DNA of 64,000 bases. Source: Lentzea sp033794685 (lineage in GTDB: Bacteria > Actinomycetota > Actinomycetes > Mycobacteriales > Pseudonocardiaceae). The notes below the pieces were generated by a model. It ran no database searches and was not told the origin of the DNA. It saw nothing but the letters and a program-made list of their open reading frames with translations. Location: the NCBI GenBank assembly GCA_033794685.1, contig JARAYZ010000002.1, one strand, 5' to 3'. The position numbers and the translations under genes were made by a program. This document shows, one piece after another, positions 35,412-43,836 of this stretch (position 1 is its first letter; the number at the start of each line of letters is the position of its first letter).

Positions 35412-36569
35412 ATGACCGCCTTGTGGCGTGCCGTCGCACTCCTCTCCTCGCTCGGCGCCGGCTGGGTGATCGCCCACGTCGCGCAACTGGAGGGCGCCGA
35501 GTCGTCCACCCTCTACCGCTACTTCGTGACGGCGTTGCTCGGATTCGGGTTGTACGCCAGCACGCGCGGTATCGAGATCGCGGAGTTCCGCGACCAACTC
35601 GGCACCGTGCTGCTGGCGGTGACGCTCGGGGTGCTCGCCAAGGCCGTGATGATCGCCGGGGTCGTGTACCTGGTGTTCCGCGATCCTCGGCTGCTCGTGT
35701 TCGGCATCGCGGTCGCGCAGATCGACCCGCTGTCGGTGGCGGCGATGCGGTCGAAGTCGAAGATGTCCCCTTCTGCCAAGGCTTTGCTGAGCGCGTGGGC
35801 CTCGTTCGACGATCCGATCACCGTGCTGCTCACGGTGTACTTCACCGCTCTCGCACTGCACGCGAGCAACGGCGCGGTGGTGATGTCGGCGGGGCTGAGC
35901 GCCTTCTTGGTGAACCTGCTGTGGAACGTGGTGCTGGCGGGCGTCGCATTCCTCGTCTGGAAGGGATTCCAGCGCCTGCGGTTGAGCGCGGGGTGGCAGC
36001 TGTTCGCCAACGGTGTCCTGGGTTTCGTGGTGCTCGTGGTGGCGTTCCTCGCGGTGACGCAGGGACTGCTGCTGGCGCTCGCCCTGATCGGCCTGTTCTT
36101 CCGCCCGCCGCTCGGCCGGTTCGTCGACGGCGCGACGCAGTTCGCCCTTTACGCGGGGTGTGTCGCCATGGGGCTGGTGCTGGTCGTCGACGAAGCGCGG
36201 TGGCTGCTCATCGGCCTCGTGCTCGGGATCGCCGCCTACGCCGCCCAGGTGGTGACGGGGTTCGCCCTGACGACCCCGCGGCGGTGGCGCGGCGACCGGG
36301 TCCGGCTCGCGCTGGGCCAGCAGAACGGCCTCACCGCGATCATCCTGGCGTTGCTGCTGGAGCCCGACTTCCCCGGGGCCGTCGCGATCATCGCACCGGC
36401 CATCGTCGTCGTGAACCTGCTCAACGCCTTCTGCAACGGGCTGTGGGACCATTTCCGGCCTCCCGCGTGGGAGAGGTCAGGCCTCACTCCCGAGCAGGGA
36501 CCGCACGGCGGCACCACGAACGCGCGGGCTGAGGTTGTCGAGCGCCGCACGCAGTCTGGCACGCCGTGA
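35412..36569 (+). CDS. CPA-type cation:proton antiporter
   Basis: Integral membrane protein of 385 residues with about 11-12 hydrophobic segments. The central motif AVAQIDPLSVAAM followed by LLSAWASFDDPITVLL is the paired Asp-containing region of CPA1/NhaP-type Na+/H+ or K+/H+ antiporters. ATG 35412 has GAGGTGAGGGGG upstream; a GTG at 35343 that overlaps the previous stop is an alternative but adds a non-family leader. TTGTTG and TACCCT (18-base spacing) just upstream form a plausible promoter, so it may be independent of the RiPP operon. The last 30 or so residues (after WDHFRPPAWE) are polar and read antisense through the neighbouring ATPase gene, with a 93-base tail-to-tail overlap. Confidence 0.82.
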   Translation: MTALWRAVALLSSLGAGWVIAHVAQLEGAESSTLYRYFVTALLGFGLYASTRGIEIAEFRDQLGTVLLAVTLGVLAKAVMIAGVVYLVFRDPRLLVFGIAVAQIDPLSVAAMRSKSKMSPSAKALLSAWASFDDPITVLLTVYFTALALHASNGAVVMSAGLSAFLVNLLWNVVLAGVAFLVWKGFQRLRLSAGWQLFANGVLGFVVLVVAFLAVTQGLLLALALIGLFFRPPLGRFVDGATQFALYAGCVAMGLVLVVDEARWLLIGLVLGIAAYAAQVVTGFALTTPRRWRGDRVRLALGQQNGLTAIILALLLEPDFPGAVAIIAPAIVVVNLLNAFCNGLWDHFRPPAWERSGLTPEQGPHGGTTNARAEVVERRTQSGTP

Positions 36570-38798
36570 CGCCTTGCCCACGTCTCCCAGCGTGCTGCCG
36601 CGGGCCGTCCACGGCGTCAGGGCCACGAGGGGATCGAGCTTGAACGACGGCAGGAACTCCGTGACGTCGTCGTAGGACTGGCAGATCTGGTCGAGCGCGT
36701 TCTCCGCGCGGGGTGAGAGCGCGCCCACGGAGCGGACCGCCTCGTCCGAGCGGAACCACGCCGCCACCCCGTCGCGGAAGGCCCGCACCGCGAGCACCAT
36801 GTGCGCGGCGACGCCGGTCGCCTCGAAGTAGCCGGTCGAGGACCGCAGCCTGCGTTGCACCGCGTCGAGCACGTCGTGCTGGTCGGCGTCGAAGGCGTCG
36901 CGCAGCACGAGATCGATCTGGGTGATCTCCTCCAGCACCGCGATCGCGTCGCGGAAGAGCGTGTCCACTTCGGACGGCACCGCGTCGGGTTCCTCACCGA
37001 GACCTCGGCGTTCCTCCCCCGCGTGGCGGCGCTGCTCGCGCACGACGGACGACACCTGGTGCTGCAGCGAGGAGAACTGGCGGTCCGAGGACGAACGCAG
37101 GCCGTCGAGGTGGTCGGCGAGCTGTTCCAGGAACTCGTAGGTCTTCTTCTGCTGGAGGGACACCTGGTCGATGCGCTGGTTCACCACTCCGATGGGATCC
37201 TCCGCGCTCTCCACGGGATGCCGGTGGGTCACCGCCGCGACCAGTGCCCGGAAGTCCTCGGCGAACCCGCGTTCGGCGTACACCAGGGGTTCGGTGCCGA
37301 GCGCCTCCCGCAGTTCGCCGGCGTGCCCTTCCTCGATCACGCCGTTCACGACCAGCACGACCTCGGTGCCACCACTCGCCTCGCGCACCCTGACCACCCT
37401 GCGCAGCACGGCTTCGAGGTCCTGCGGGGTGAGGACGGACTCGGTGAACAGCACGGCGCACCCGCCGGAGCGGTTGCCGAAGCTCACCCAGAAGTCCGCC
37501 CGCGAATCGGAATCGGCGAGGGAGAGGAGGTACCCGCGTTGGTACGGCCAGCCGTTGGCGTCGAGAACCCGGCGGGCCAGCCAGATGATCTCGTCCGAGC
37601 TCAGCGCGCCCAGCTGTCCGCGCGCGACCTCGCGGACCAGTTCGGCGGTGACCCGCGACTCGCCCCGTTCCAGCACCAGGTGGTAGAGCCCGTGGCACAT
37701 CCGGATCACCTTGCGCGCGTGCCCGCCCGTCAGTTCCACCACGTACGCGACGGTCTCGGGCGTGAACGGCTCCAGTCGCCGGACCCGCAGCTCCGCCTCC
37801 TGGACGTCCTGGATGAACGTGACCACCTGCTCCGCGCTCATCCCGGCGGGCCGGATGACGTAGGTGAGGCGTTCTTTGACGCTGTCGTCGAGCATCTCCA
37901 GGAACTCGGGATAACCGCACAGGACGAGGAACGCACCCGCGTTGGCGAAGACCTCCATCATGCGCTGGAACGCCCGCAGCACCCGGTCCCGGTCGTGGGC
38001 GGGCGGGAAGAGCTTGTGGACCTCGTCGATCACCAGCAGGAACCGGCGTTCCTCCCCGCCGAACAGCAGCGCGAACAATCCCATCGCCTCGAGGACGTCC
38101 ACGTCCGTCTTGATGGGCTTGGTGATGTCGCGCTCGACCAGGATCGGGTCGGGCTCCGCGCCGGTCAGCCAGCTCCACACCGCGGCGTCGAAGCCGGGGC
38201 GCAGCAGCAGGGTGAGCGCTATGCAGAAGCTCTCGTTGTCCGTGACGTCCGACAGCTTCTGCCGCACCCGGCGGAGCAGGGCGCTCTCCATGAGCTGCAA
38301 CTGCTCCACTACCTCGTGCGGTTCGACCAGCCGGTCGCGCAACAGGTCCACGGCACGGTGCGCCAGCCCGGTGTGCTGGAGCTCCTGGGCGACGACGTCG
38401 GCGTAGAAGTCGCTGACGCGCTTGCGCACCCGGTCGAGGTCGAGGCCGCTGGTGAACCGCTGGTAGGACTCGACGAGGTCGATCCCGGTGGCCTCGATGC
38501 CCATGGCGCGGTCCTGGTCGTCCGCCGCCGTCGCCATGTGCCGCAGCAGGTGCCGGGCGAGGTGCGTCTTGCCCGTGCCGTACTCGCCTAGAACGGCCAG
38601 CACAACGCCGGGCGGCCGCTTGTCCACACGGGACGCCGGTGCCGCCAGGTAGGTGTCCAGATAGGACGTCGCGGCGTTCACCGCCTCGGTCGGCACCGTG
38701 ATGTCGGCGGCCGTGTCGTCACCGAAGCGACTGAGCCGGGCGACCGCCATGGGCGAGAAAGGGTTGCGGTTGGACGGGTCGGCAGCTTGTCCGCTCAT
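36477..38798 (-). CDS. large AAA-type P-loop ATPase (third gene of coupled operon)
   Basis: 773-residue ATPase. Walker A GEYGTGKTHLARHLL (about 71-78) and Walker B FLLVIDEVHKLFPP (about 253-262) are intact, with a sensor-like LVLCGYPEFLEML after it and an Orc/Cdc6-like lid region (GHARKVIRMCHGLYHLVL). The second half has a coiled coil (about 540-610, YEFLEQLADHLDGLRSSSDR and on) and a helical C-terminus. There is no membrane segment. The start ATG overlaps the stop of the upstream P-loop protein by four bases (ATGA). Together with the two upstream genes it looks like one complex, perhaps a sensor plus two NTPases. The function is unknown; defence or signalling is the best guess from genome context. 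Confidence 0.75.
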   Translation of the reverse strand: MSGQAADPSNRNPFSPMAVARLSRFGDDTAADITVPTEAVNAATSYLDTYLAAPASRVDKRPPGVVLAVLGEYGTGKTHLARHLLRHMATAADDQDRAMGIEATGIDLVESYQRFTSGLDLDRVRKRVSDFYADVVAQELQHTGLAHRAVDLLRDRLVEPHEVVEQLQLMESALLRRVRQKLSDVTDNESFCIALTLLLRPGFDAAVWSWLTGAEPDPILVERDITKPIKTDVDVLEAMGLFALLFGGEERRFLLVIDEVHKLFPPAHDRDRVLRAFQRMMEVFANAGAFLVLCGYPEFLEMLDDSVKERLTYVIRPAGMSAEQVVTFIQDVQEAELRVRRLEPFTPETVAYVVELTGGHARKVIRMCHGLYHLVLERGESRVTAELVREVARGQLGALSSDEIIWLARRVLDANGWPYQRGYLLSLADSDSRADFWVSFGNRSGGCAVLFTESVLTPQDLEAVLRRVVRVREASGGTEVVLVVNGVIEEGHAGELREALGTEPLVYAERGFAEDFRALVAAVTHRHPVESAEDPIGVVNQRIDQVSLQQKKTYEFLEQLADHLDGLRSSSDRQFSSLQHQVSSVVREQRRHAGEERRGLGEEPDAVPSEVDTLFRDAIAVLEEITQIDLVLRDAFDADQHDVLDAVQRRLRSSTGYFEATGVAAHMVLAVRAFRDGVAAWFRSDEAVRSVGALSPRAENALDQICQSYDDVTEFLPSFKLDPLVALTPWTARGSTLGDVGKASRRARLRAALDNLSPRVRGAAVRSLLGSEA

Positions 38799-39730
38799 GA
38801 CGTCCCCGATTCCTTGTGCACGATGGCGGAGGCGGTCGCATCGATGTCCTCGATGGTCACCTGTTCCTCGTTCACGTACCTGTCTCCGTTTTCCCGCCGG
38901 CGTTCATAGGTACTGTGCAGGCTCTGTTGCAACTGCGCCACCGATCGGAGCCTTCCACCGGCGGCGTTGGACGTTTCGTCACTCATTAGAGGAAAACGGC
39001 CGAGACCCTTGCTCTGGTTCATCCGAGCCGCCACGAAGCGCCTCACGTCACCGTCGACAAGCGTTCCCACGCGCAGAGTGACCGGCATGGTGAAACTGCC
39101 CACCGACGCGACGATAGAGGACTCCCTCTTCGCGTCGATCCACTCGGACTCGAACATGAACAGCACTTTCTCGCTGAGCATCCGGGCATAGGAGACGATT
39201 TCACTCGCCAGCTCCACCGGGGGCATCAGCAACACGAGCGCACGGTCGGGGAGCAGCCAGCCGCCGAGGTTGGGATAGACGCTGTCCGGTTCCTTGCGGT
39301 TCTCCTTGAACTCCGCCAGCCCCTCCGCGGTGAGCACCTTCTCGCGCCGCACGTGGTCGTAGAGCCGATCGGAGACCTTGGCCATGCGGGCCTGCACGTC
39401 GATGCGCTCCGCCCTGCCGATCGTGACGGTCGCGTCGACCACCGCGGCCGTGAGCCCGTGGTCCGCGCGCAGCCGGGTCGCCACCCAGGCGGCACACCGG
39501 TTGACCATCGCGGACTTCCCGCAGCCCGAGTCACCCGTCACGAGCGCGAGCCGTCCTTCCTCGACGAGCGAGAAGAGACTTCCCATCGCGGACTGGAACT
39601 TCGTGTACTGCGCGGCACTGTCGTCCACGTCCACGTAGAGCTGCTCGTGGTGGGGGTACTTGAACGGGCGCAACGGCTTCACCGACGAGTCGAACTCCTG
39701 CACCGCGAAGGGGTTTATCGGTTCCGTCAT
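38795..39730 (-). CDS. small P-loop NTPase (second gene of coupled operon)
   Basis: 311-residue protein starting MTEPINPFAVQEFDSSVKPL, a start very similar in style to that of the downstream ATPase (SNRNPFSPMAVARLSRFG), which suggests the two share a docking element. It has Walker A VTGDSGCGKSAM (66-73) and a hydrophobic strand RALVLLMPP that may hold Walker B without the usual acidic pair. FMFESEW later could supply the acid. ATG 39730 overlaps the TGA of the upstream membrane-protein gene, and its own stop overlaps the next ATG, so expression is tightly coupled. It is probably a GTPase- or AAA-like partner; nothing more specific can be said. Confidence 0.72.
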   Translation of the reverse strand: MTEPINPFAVQEFDSSVKPLRPFKYPHHEQLYVDVDDSAAQYTKFQSAMGSLFSLVEEGRLALVTGDSGCGKSAMVNRCAAWVATRLRADHGLTAAVVDATVTIGRAERIDVQARMAKVSDRLYDHVRREKVLTAEGLAEFKENRKEPDSVYPNLGGWLLPDRALVLLMPPVELASEIVSYARMLSEKVLFMFESEWIDAKRESSIVASVGSFTMPVTLRVGTLVDGDVRRFVAARMNQSKGLGRFPLMSDETSNAAGGRLRSVAQLQQSLHSTYERRRENGDRYVNEEQVTIEDIDATASAIVHKESGTS

Positions 39731-40449
39731 CGCGCGCGCCACCACCCCAGCAGCGGCGAGGTGAGCGCCGCCGACACGGTGAGCAGGTCCTCGCGCAAGC
39801 CAGTCAGCCCCTCGGCGCACTGCTGCTGCGAGGTCCTGGTCTGCTCGTTGCTGACGTCCCAGCCGGCCGTCATGTCGGGCCCGAACCTGCCGGTCGTCAG
39901 CTCGAGGGTCATCCGTCGCGGTTTCCGCCACCAGCGGCGTTCCGAGCGCACCACGGCCAACTGGTGTTCGAGCCTGCTCCGCTTCGCGTCGAGCTCGGTG
40001 TGCGGCTTGGAGGGGACCCACTCGTCCAGATAGGAGACCGCTTCCTCGTGGAACTCCTTCACGGCCAGGCGCAACGCGTCCGCGAGCACCCGTCCGCGGT
40101 TGATCCGGTCCCACCACGCGGCGGCCAGGAAGGCGAGCAGCGCGCCGGCGACACCGGTGAGGAACGGCAATGCGATCGTCAGCGCGCTCGGCTGCGGCGT
40201 CTTCTGCGCGCCGTAGAGCGCCTCACAGGCCCGGTCGAAATCCGCGGTCTTGTTCTTGCGCCATGCGGCCAGATCCGCCTCCGGCCGCAGATCCAGCACC
40301 TGAGCCGTCTCGTTGAGCGCGGATCGTTGTGCGGCGGACAGGCAGAAGGCCACTTTCGCGTCATCAGGATCCGCGATGGCGACTGCGGAACCGCCCACGG
40401 TGAACGAGCACAGCAGTAGCACGAGCTGCGCGGCCCACAAAGCCCGCAT
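39727..40449 (-). CDS. membrane protein, first gene of coupled ATPase operon
   Basis: 240-residue protein with an N-terminal signal-like segment (MRALWAAQLVLLLCSFTVGG, ending AIADPDD), a short extracytoplasmic stretch containing two Cys residues (FCLSAAQRS and RACEAL), one membrane helix (LPFLTGVAGALLAFLAAAWW) and a cytoplasmic basic/coiled tail (LDAKRSRLEHQLAVVRSERR). This is a sensor or anchor layout. ATG 40449 has GGGGGAGCGG upstream. Its stop codon overlaps the start of the P-loop NTPase, so it probably tethers the two ATPases to the membrane. No family was recognised. Confidence 0.7.
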   Translation of the reverse strand: MRALWAAQLVLLLCSFTVGGSAVAIADPDDAKVAFCLSAAQRSALNETAQVLDLRPEADLAAWRKNKTADFDRACEALYGAQKTPQPSALTIALPFLTGVAGALLAFLAAAWWDRINRGRVLADALRLAVKEFHEEAVSYLDEWVPSKPHTELDAKRSRLEHQLAVVRSERRWWRKPRRMTLELTTGRFGPDMTAGWDVSNEQTRTSQQQCAEGLTGLREDLLTVSAALTSPLLGWWRAR

Positions 40450-40740
40450 ACCGCTCCCCCTGGTCCGCTGGAAAACCAACTCTACTCACGCGAGAGTCGC
40501 ATGTCAGGAATTCCGCGTTACCGACGCGCCCCGAACGGCCCAACTTTTCACCACTTCACACGCACCTCATCCGCGGACCGCGGGCCGCGTTCTGCGGCAT
40601 AGCGTCACAATGCAGCAGCGAGTTACTTCTTTCGAGCACATTCTCATTCTGATGGAATTTCGACGTGAGGTGGGTGGCGGCTCGAACGCCTGGCTGAACC
40701 GCCTCGGCGTGATCCGGTTGTGCGGCCGGCCGGGAACAGA
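40450..40740. other. 291-base region upstream of the ATPase operon
   Basis: No convincing gene. It holds the promoter region of the membrane-protein/ATPase operon on the minus strand and, at its right side, the untranslated tail of the TY-Chap gene. Parts are locally AT-richer (around 40530-40560 and 40620-40660) than surrounding DNA. I found no clear hairpin. Confidence 0.4.
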
Positions 40741-41565
40741 TCAGCCGAGCCCCAGTCCCGGAAACTCCACGGCGGCCGCCTCTTCGCGGGCCGGTTCGTG
40801 CCACGCGCGATAGCCGAGTTCGTCTGGAGTGACGATTCCGTACGCCTCGTGCAGCGCGGCAGTGCAGCTCCGCGCCAACCGCACGAACTCGGCGGTGAGT
40901 GCGGGGCGTCGCAGCGAGGACGTCCAGTTGGGCTGTGCGACATCGGGTTCGGCCCAGTCGAACCGGCGCAGCTGGAACTCGTCGGCGTCCGGCACGACGT
41001 CCGTCGCCGGGGCTTCCGCGTAGAGGCGGTCTGGCGCGCCCGCGAACTGCACGTACCGCTTCGGGTCTGCCTTCGCGTGGACGACGAGGAAGACGCGGTC
41101 GGTCACGTCGCGGACCGTGTCCGCCAGGCGTTCGGTGAACCGATCCCAGTCGTGCGCGAGCTTCCACGGCATCGGGACCGGTGTGATCGTGGTGGTGAAC
41201 CGCAGTCGCGGGTCGTCGAACGCGATCACTTTCGCGAGCGGGCTGCGGTGATCGGCACGTTCGAAGCCCTCCGCGACCGCCTTCGGGTCGCGTGTGGTCA
41301 CCATGTAGCCGTGTGACTCGCTGGAGCTGACCTCGACGGGCATGCCTCGATAGGTGCCGGGGCGGGAGAGATCGTAGCAGTCCAGCACGTCGTCGTGTGC
41401 GAGTTGCCGCACGAAGGTGTGCTTTCCCGTCTTGGTGAACGACTCGTCGACCGCCTCGTTCGACGTGATCCACCACTTGCCGGGCATGTGCTGCAGCCGG
41501 TAGTCGACGTCGTGGTACCGGACGAAACGTCCGGGCACCGGGAGGCGATCGCTGTTCTGGTTCAC
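40741..41565 (-). CDS. TY-Chap domain protein, toxin-immunity/chaperone-like
   Basis: 274-residue soluble protein. The C-terminal half (about 135-270) matches the TY-Chap N-terminal type domain: WDRFTERLADTVRDVTDRVF, then RYVQFAGAPDRLYAEAP, and QLRRFDWAEPDVAQPNW. This domain, a type III/YbjN chaperone-like fold, is found in actinobacterial polymorphic-toxin neighbourhoods. The N-terminal half (FVRYHDVDYRLQHMPGKWWI and on) is not recognised. The start is GTG 41565, overlapping the stop of the DUF6301-like gene (GTGA). The role as immunity or chaperone is inferred; the partner is not known and no toxin is directly adjacent. Confidence 0.68.
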   Translation of the reverse strand: MNQNSDRLPVPGRFVRYHDVDYRLQHMPGKWWITSNEAVDESFTKTGKHTFVRQLAHDDVLDCYDLSRPGTYRGMPVEVSSSESHGYMVTTRDPKAVAEGFERADHRSPLAKVIAFDDPRLRFTTTITPVPMPWKLAHDWDRFTERLADTVRDVTDRVFLVVHAKADPKRYVQFAGAPDRLYAEAPATDVVPDADEFQLRRFDWAEPDVAQPNWTSSLRRPALTAEFVRLARSCTAALHEAYGIVTPDELGYRAWHEPAREEAAAVEFPGLGLG

Positions 41566-42032
41566 GGGTGTCCGGCCTTCCGGTCGAGCTCGACGCCCTG
41601 AGGGGTCCGGAACATCGCTCTGAGGCTCCTCTGGTTGAGGCTGAACGAGATCCGCCCTGCGGACGCGGTGTCCCAGGTCGCGGAGCTCGTCCCCTCGAAG
41701 TCGCGCATCGCCGGCGCGCCCCAGCGGACTTCACCTTCGCGCACCGCCAGGGCGAAGGCGTCCCCGAGGAACCGCCTCGACTCGGGGGTGACCTCGCGGA
41801 TCGTGTCCGCCAGGCCGAAGCCGAGGCAGGACAGGTCGCCCCTGGCGCCGATGGTCGACACGTCCGGGACGGTGAACCCGGACACCGTGTTCATGAGGCA
41901 GGGGACGCCGTCGTCGATCTCGATCGTCCATCCGAGCCACTCGACGGCCAGCTGCTGCACCTGGTCACGGGTGAGCGGCCACGGCGCGACCTCCCAGAAG
42001 TCCACGAGGTCGCAGGCCTCGTCCGCGGTCAT
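41562..42032 (-). CDS. small DUF6301-like protein
   Basis: 156 residues, soluble. The start EVAPWPLTRDQVQQLAVEWL followed by GWTIEIDD fits the pattern of the DUF6301 family (WPL.-.....LA..LGW...) seen in actinomycete accessory clusters. ATG 42032 has only a weak GGA upstream. It lies 32 bases after the preceding gene and overlaps the TY-Chap gene by four bases, so the three genes form one unit. The function is unknown; its size and context suit an immunity protein. Confidence 0.6.
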   Translation of the reverse strand: MTADEACDLVDFWEVAPWPLTRDQVQQLAVEWLGWTIEIDDGVPCLMNTVSGFTVPDVSTIGARGDLSCLGFGLADTIREVTPESRRFLGDAFALAVREGEVRWGAPAMRDFEGTSSATWDTASAGRISFSLNQRSLRAMFRTPQGVELDRKAGHP

Positions 42033-42064
42033 CGCTGTCCAGCCCACGTCGAAAGCCCTTTCGA

Positions 42065-42583
42065 TCAGTGTTCCGCGATCGGTGGGACCTGGCGCAGGTG
42101 CCCGCGGATCCGGTCGAACTCGGCCGCCATCTCCGGGGACGCGAGGAAGTCGTCCAAACGCGCGGAGACCTCGTAGTCCACCGCCTCCAGCGACCGGATC
42201 GCCAGCTGCACGACGAACTCGGGGTCGCGGTCGGCGAGGAAGCCCGCCCAGTGGTCCAGGGCTTCCAGCGCCCACAGCACCTGCGGGTCCATGTCCCCGT
42301 CCGACAGCGTTCCCCGGTCGATCGTGTCGAGCCACGCGCGCAGGCGGTCCGGCGCGCTGCCCGCCGGGTCCGTCCGCGCCTGCGCGAACGCCTGCTGGGC
42401 GTCTTCGTCGAACTCGGCCTCCGCCGCGTCCGCGAGGTCGTCGGCCGCGGTCAGCCTCACCACCGTCGATGCGGCGAACCGGTGCCGCTGCTCGTCATCG
42501 GCTGCGGTGACCAGCTCGCGGACGGCCTGCTCGACCTCGTCGTAGCGCACGGCGGCATTCAACCAGGCCGGCTCGCCGTGCAT
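42065..42583 (-). CDS. small acidic helical protein, immunity-like
   Basis: 172 residues, very acidic and mostly helical (ADDLADAAEAEFDEDAQQAF). No signal peptide, membrane segment or catalytic motif is present, and no family is recognised. ATG 42583 is the first gene of a three-gene minus-strand unit with the DUF6301-like and TY-Chap genes, and lies 17 bases before the stop of the ROK regulator gene on the same strand, so it may also be read through from the sugar operon. The acidic, compact character is like many nuclease-immunity proteins, but this is only suggestive. Confidence 0.55.
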   Translation of the reverse strand: MHGEPAWLNAAVRYDEVEQAVRELVTAADDEQRHRFAASTVVRLTAADDLADAAEAEFDEDAQQAFAQARTDPAGSAPDRLRAWLDTIDRGTLSDGDMDPQVLWALEALDHWAGFLADRDPEFVVQLAIRSLEAVDYEVSARLDDFLASPEMAAEFDRIRGHLRQVPPIAEH

Positions 42584-42600
42584 TGTGGACGGTGGGCGCG

Positions 42601-43761
42601 TCAGGAGAACTGCGGGGCGACGGGTGCGGCGAGCTGGCTGCTGAGCAGCGTGTTGTCCACTTGGTCCAGAGCGAGTCGCAGCGCCCCCAGTGCGACGCCT
42701 TCGTCGCTGAGGCTGGAAGCACGCAGTTCCGGCACTCGCAGGCAGTGCTTGGCGAGTTCGCGGCGCAACGGGTCGAGGACCAGGTCCGCGGAACGGGAGA
42801 ACCCGCCGCCGTAGACGACGATCTGCGGGTCGAGGGTGAGCACGAGGGCGGCGACGCCGACCGCGAGGTCGCGGATGTAGCGCTGGACGGCGGTCTTCGC
42901 CGCGCTGTCGCCTTCCCGTGCGGCCTGGAACACCCAGGCCGCGGCCTCACCGGGTTTGGCACCCGAGGGCACTCCGGGGAAGGCCGCGAGGTGCTCCGGC
43001 GCGTTGAGCCACCGCACGGCCTTGAGCGCTCCTATCTCTCCGGCCACACCGCCGTGACCGCGGCGGAGGGTGCCGTCGATGATGAGGCCCGCGCCGGTGC
43101 GCAGACCGGCGAGCAGGTACACGATGTCGTCGGCGTCCTGGGCGACGCCCTTCCAGCGTTCGGCGACCGCGGCGAGCTTGCAGTCGTTCTCCACCCGGAT
43201 CGGGCAGGTGAACCGCGTCCGCAGGTGGGCGACGGGATCGGCCTCGCTCCACCCCGGCAAGGGGGTGGAGATGATGCTGCGGCCGTTCTCGTCGACCGGG
43301 CCGGTGACTCCCATCGTGACCGCCCAGATGTCGGCGGGCGCCATCCCGGCTTCGCGCAGCACGTCGTCGATCGTCCGGTCCACCGCCGCGAGTCGTTCAC
43401 CGGGACCGGCCTGCGGGTCGGCCGGGCGGCGCAGGGACTGGACCAGGTTCCCCTCCAGGTCGCAGAGCATGACGAGGATCTTGTGCACACCGACGTCGAT
43501 GCCGAGCACGTGTCCGGCGTCGGCGCGGAAGCGGTAGCGCCGGGCCGGCCGCCCCACCGTGCTGCTGGCCCCCGGTTCCTCGACCTCGGCCCAGCCGTCG
43601 GCCACCAGCTGTTGCACGAGCACGTCCGCCGCGGGCCGGGACAGGCCCGTCCGGCCCGCGAGCTCGGTGACGGTCGACGGCGCGGTGCCGCGCAGGGCCC
43701 ACAGGACGGACAGCTGGTTCATCTCCCGCATCCGGGAGAGGTCTGTTCCGCTCATCGCCAT
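42601..43761 (-). CDS. ROK family transcriptional repressor
   Basis: 386-residue sugar-responsive regulator. An N-terminal winged helix-turn-helix (MREMNQLSVLWALRGTAPST, then ELAGRTGLSRPAADVLVQQL) is followed by the ROK domain (LGIDVGVHKILVMLCDLEG, VTGPVDENG, NDCKLAAVAER, LRTGAGLIIDG). The zinc-ligand Cys cluster of ROK kinases is missing from the GHGGVAGEIGALKAVRW stretch, so a kinase activity is unlikely. It is encoded last in the minus-strand alpha-galactoside operon, 75 bases after the GH36 gene. ATG 43761 has AGAGGGG upstream. It probably represses the importer and alpha-galactosidase, and the inverted repeat at 43792-43820 suggests autoregulation. Confidence 0.88.
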   Translation of the reverse strand: MAMSGTDLSRMREMNQLSVLWALRGTAPSTVTELAGRTGLSRPAADVLVQQLVADGWAEVEEPGASSTVGRPARRYRFRADAGHVLGIDVGVHKILVMLCDLEGNLVQSLRRPADPQAGPGERLAAVDRTIDDVLREAGMAPADIWAVTMGVTGPVDENGRSIISTPLPGWSEADPVAHLRTRFTCPIRVENDCKLAAVAERWKGVAQDADDIVYLLAGLRTGAGLIIDGTLRRGHGGVAGEIGALKAVRWLNAPEHLAAFPGVPSGAKPGEAAAWVFQAAREGDSAAKTAVQRYIRDLAVGVAALVLTLDPQIVVYGGGFSRSADLVLDPLRRELAKHCLRVPELRASSLSDEGVALGALRLALDQVDNTLLSSQLAAPVAPQFS

Positions 43762-43791
43762 GCTGTGCCCCTCTGAAAAGCGCGTACCACC

Positions 43792-43820
43792 ACTTAATAA
43801 TGCTACGCAGTTTACTAAGT
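43792..43820. promoter_or_regulatory. inverted repeat, probable ROK operator
   Basis: Arms ACTTAATAA and TTACTAAGT (8 of 9 complementary) separated by 11 bases, 31 bases upstream of the ROK start. Both sequence and AT-rich character resemble sites bound by ROK repressors. A related string (ATAGTGAAACTTTG) occurs at 48735-48748 in front of the importer operon. Confidence 0.6.
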
Positions 43821-43836
43821 CCGGTCGTGCGCCTGC

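Noticed and set aside
42601..43761. ROK protein as a sugar kinase
   Set aside because: It has an N-terminal winged helix-turn-helix and lacks the zinc-binding Cys cluster of ROK kinases, so it is a regulator.
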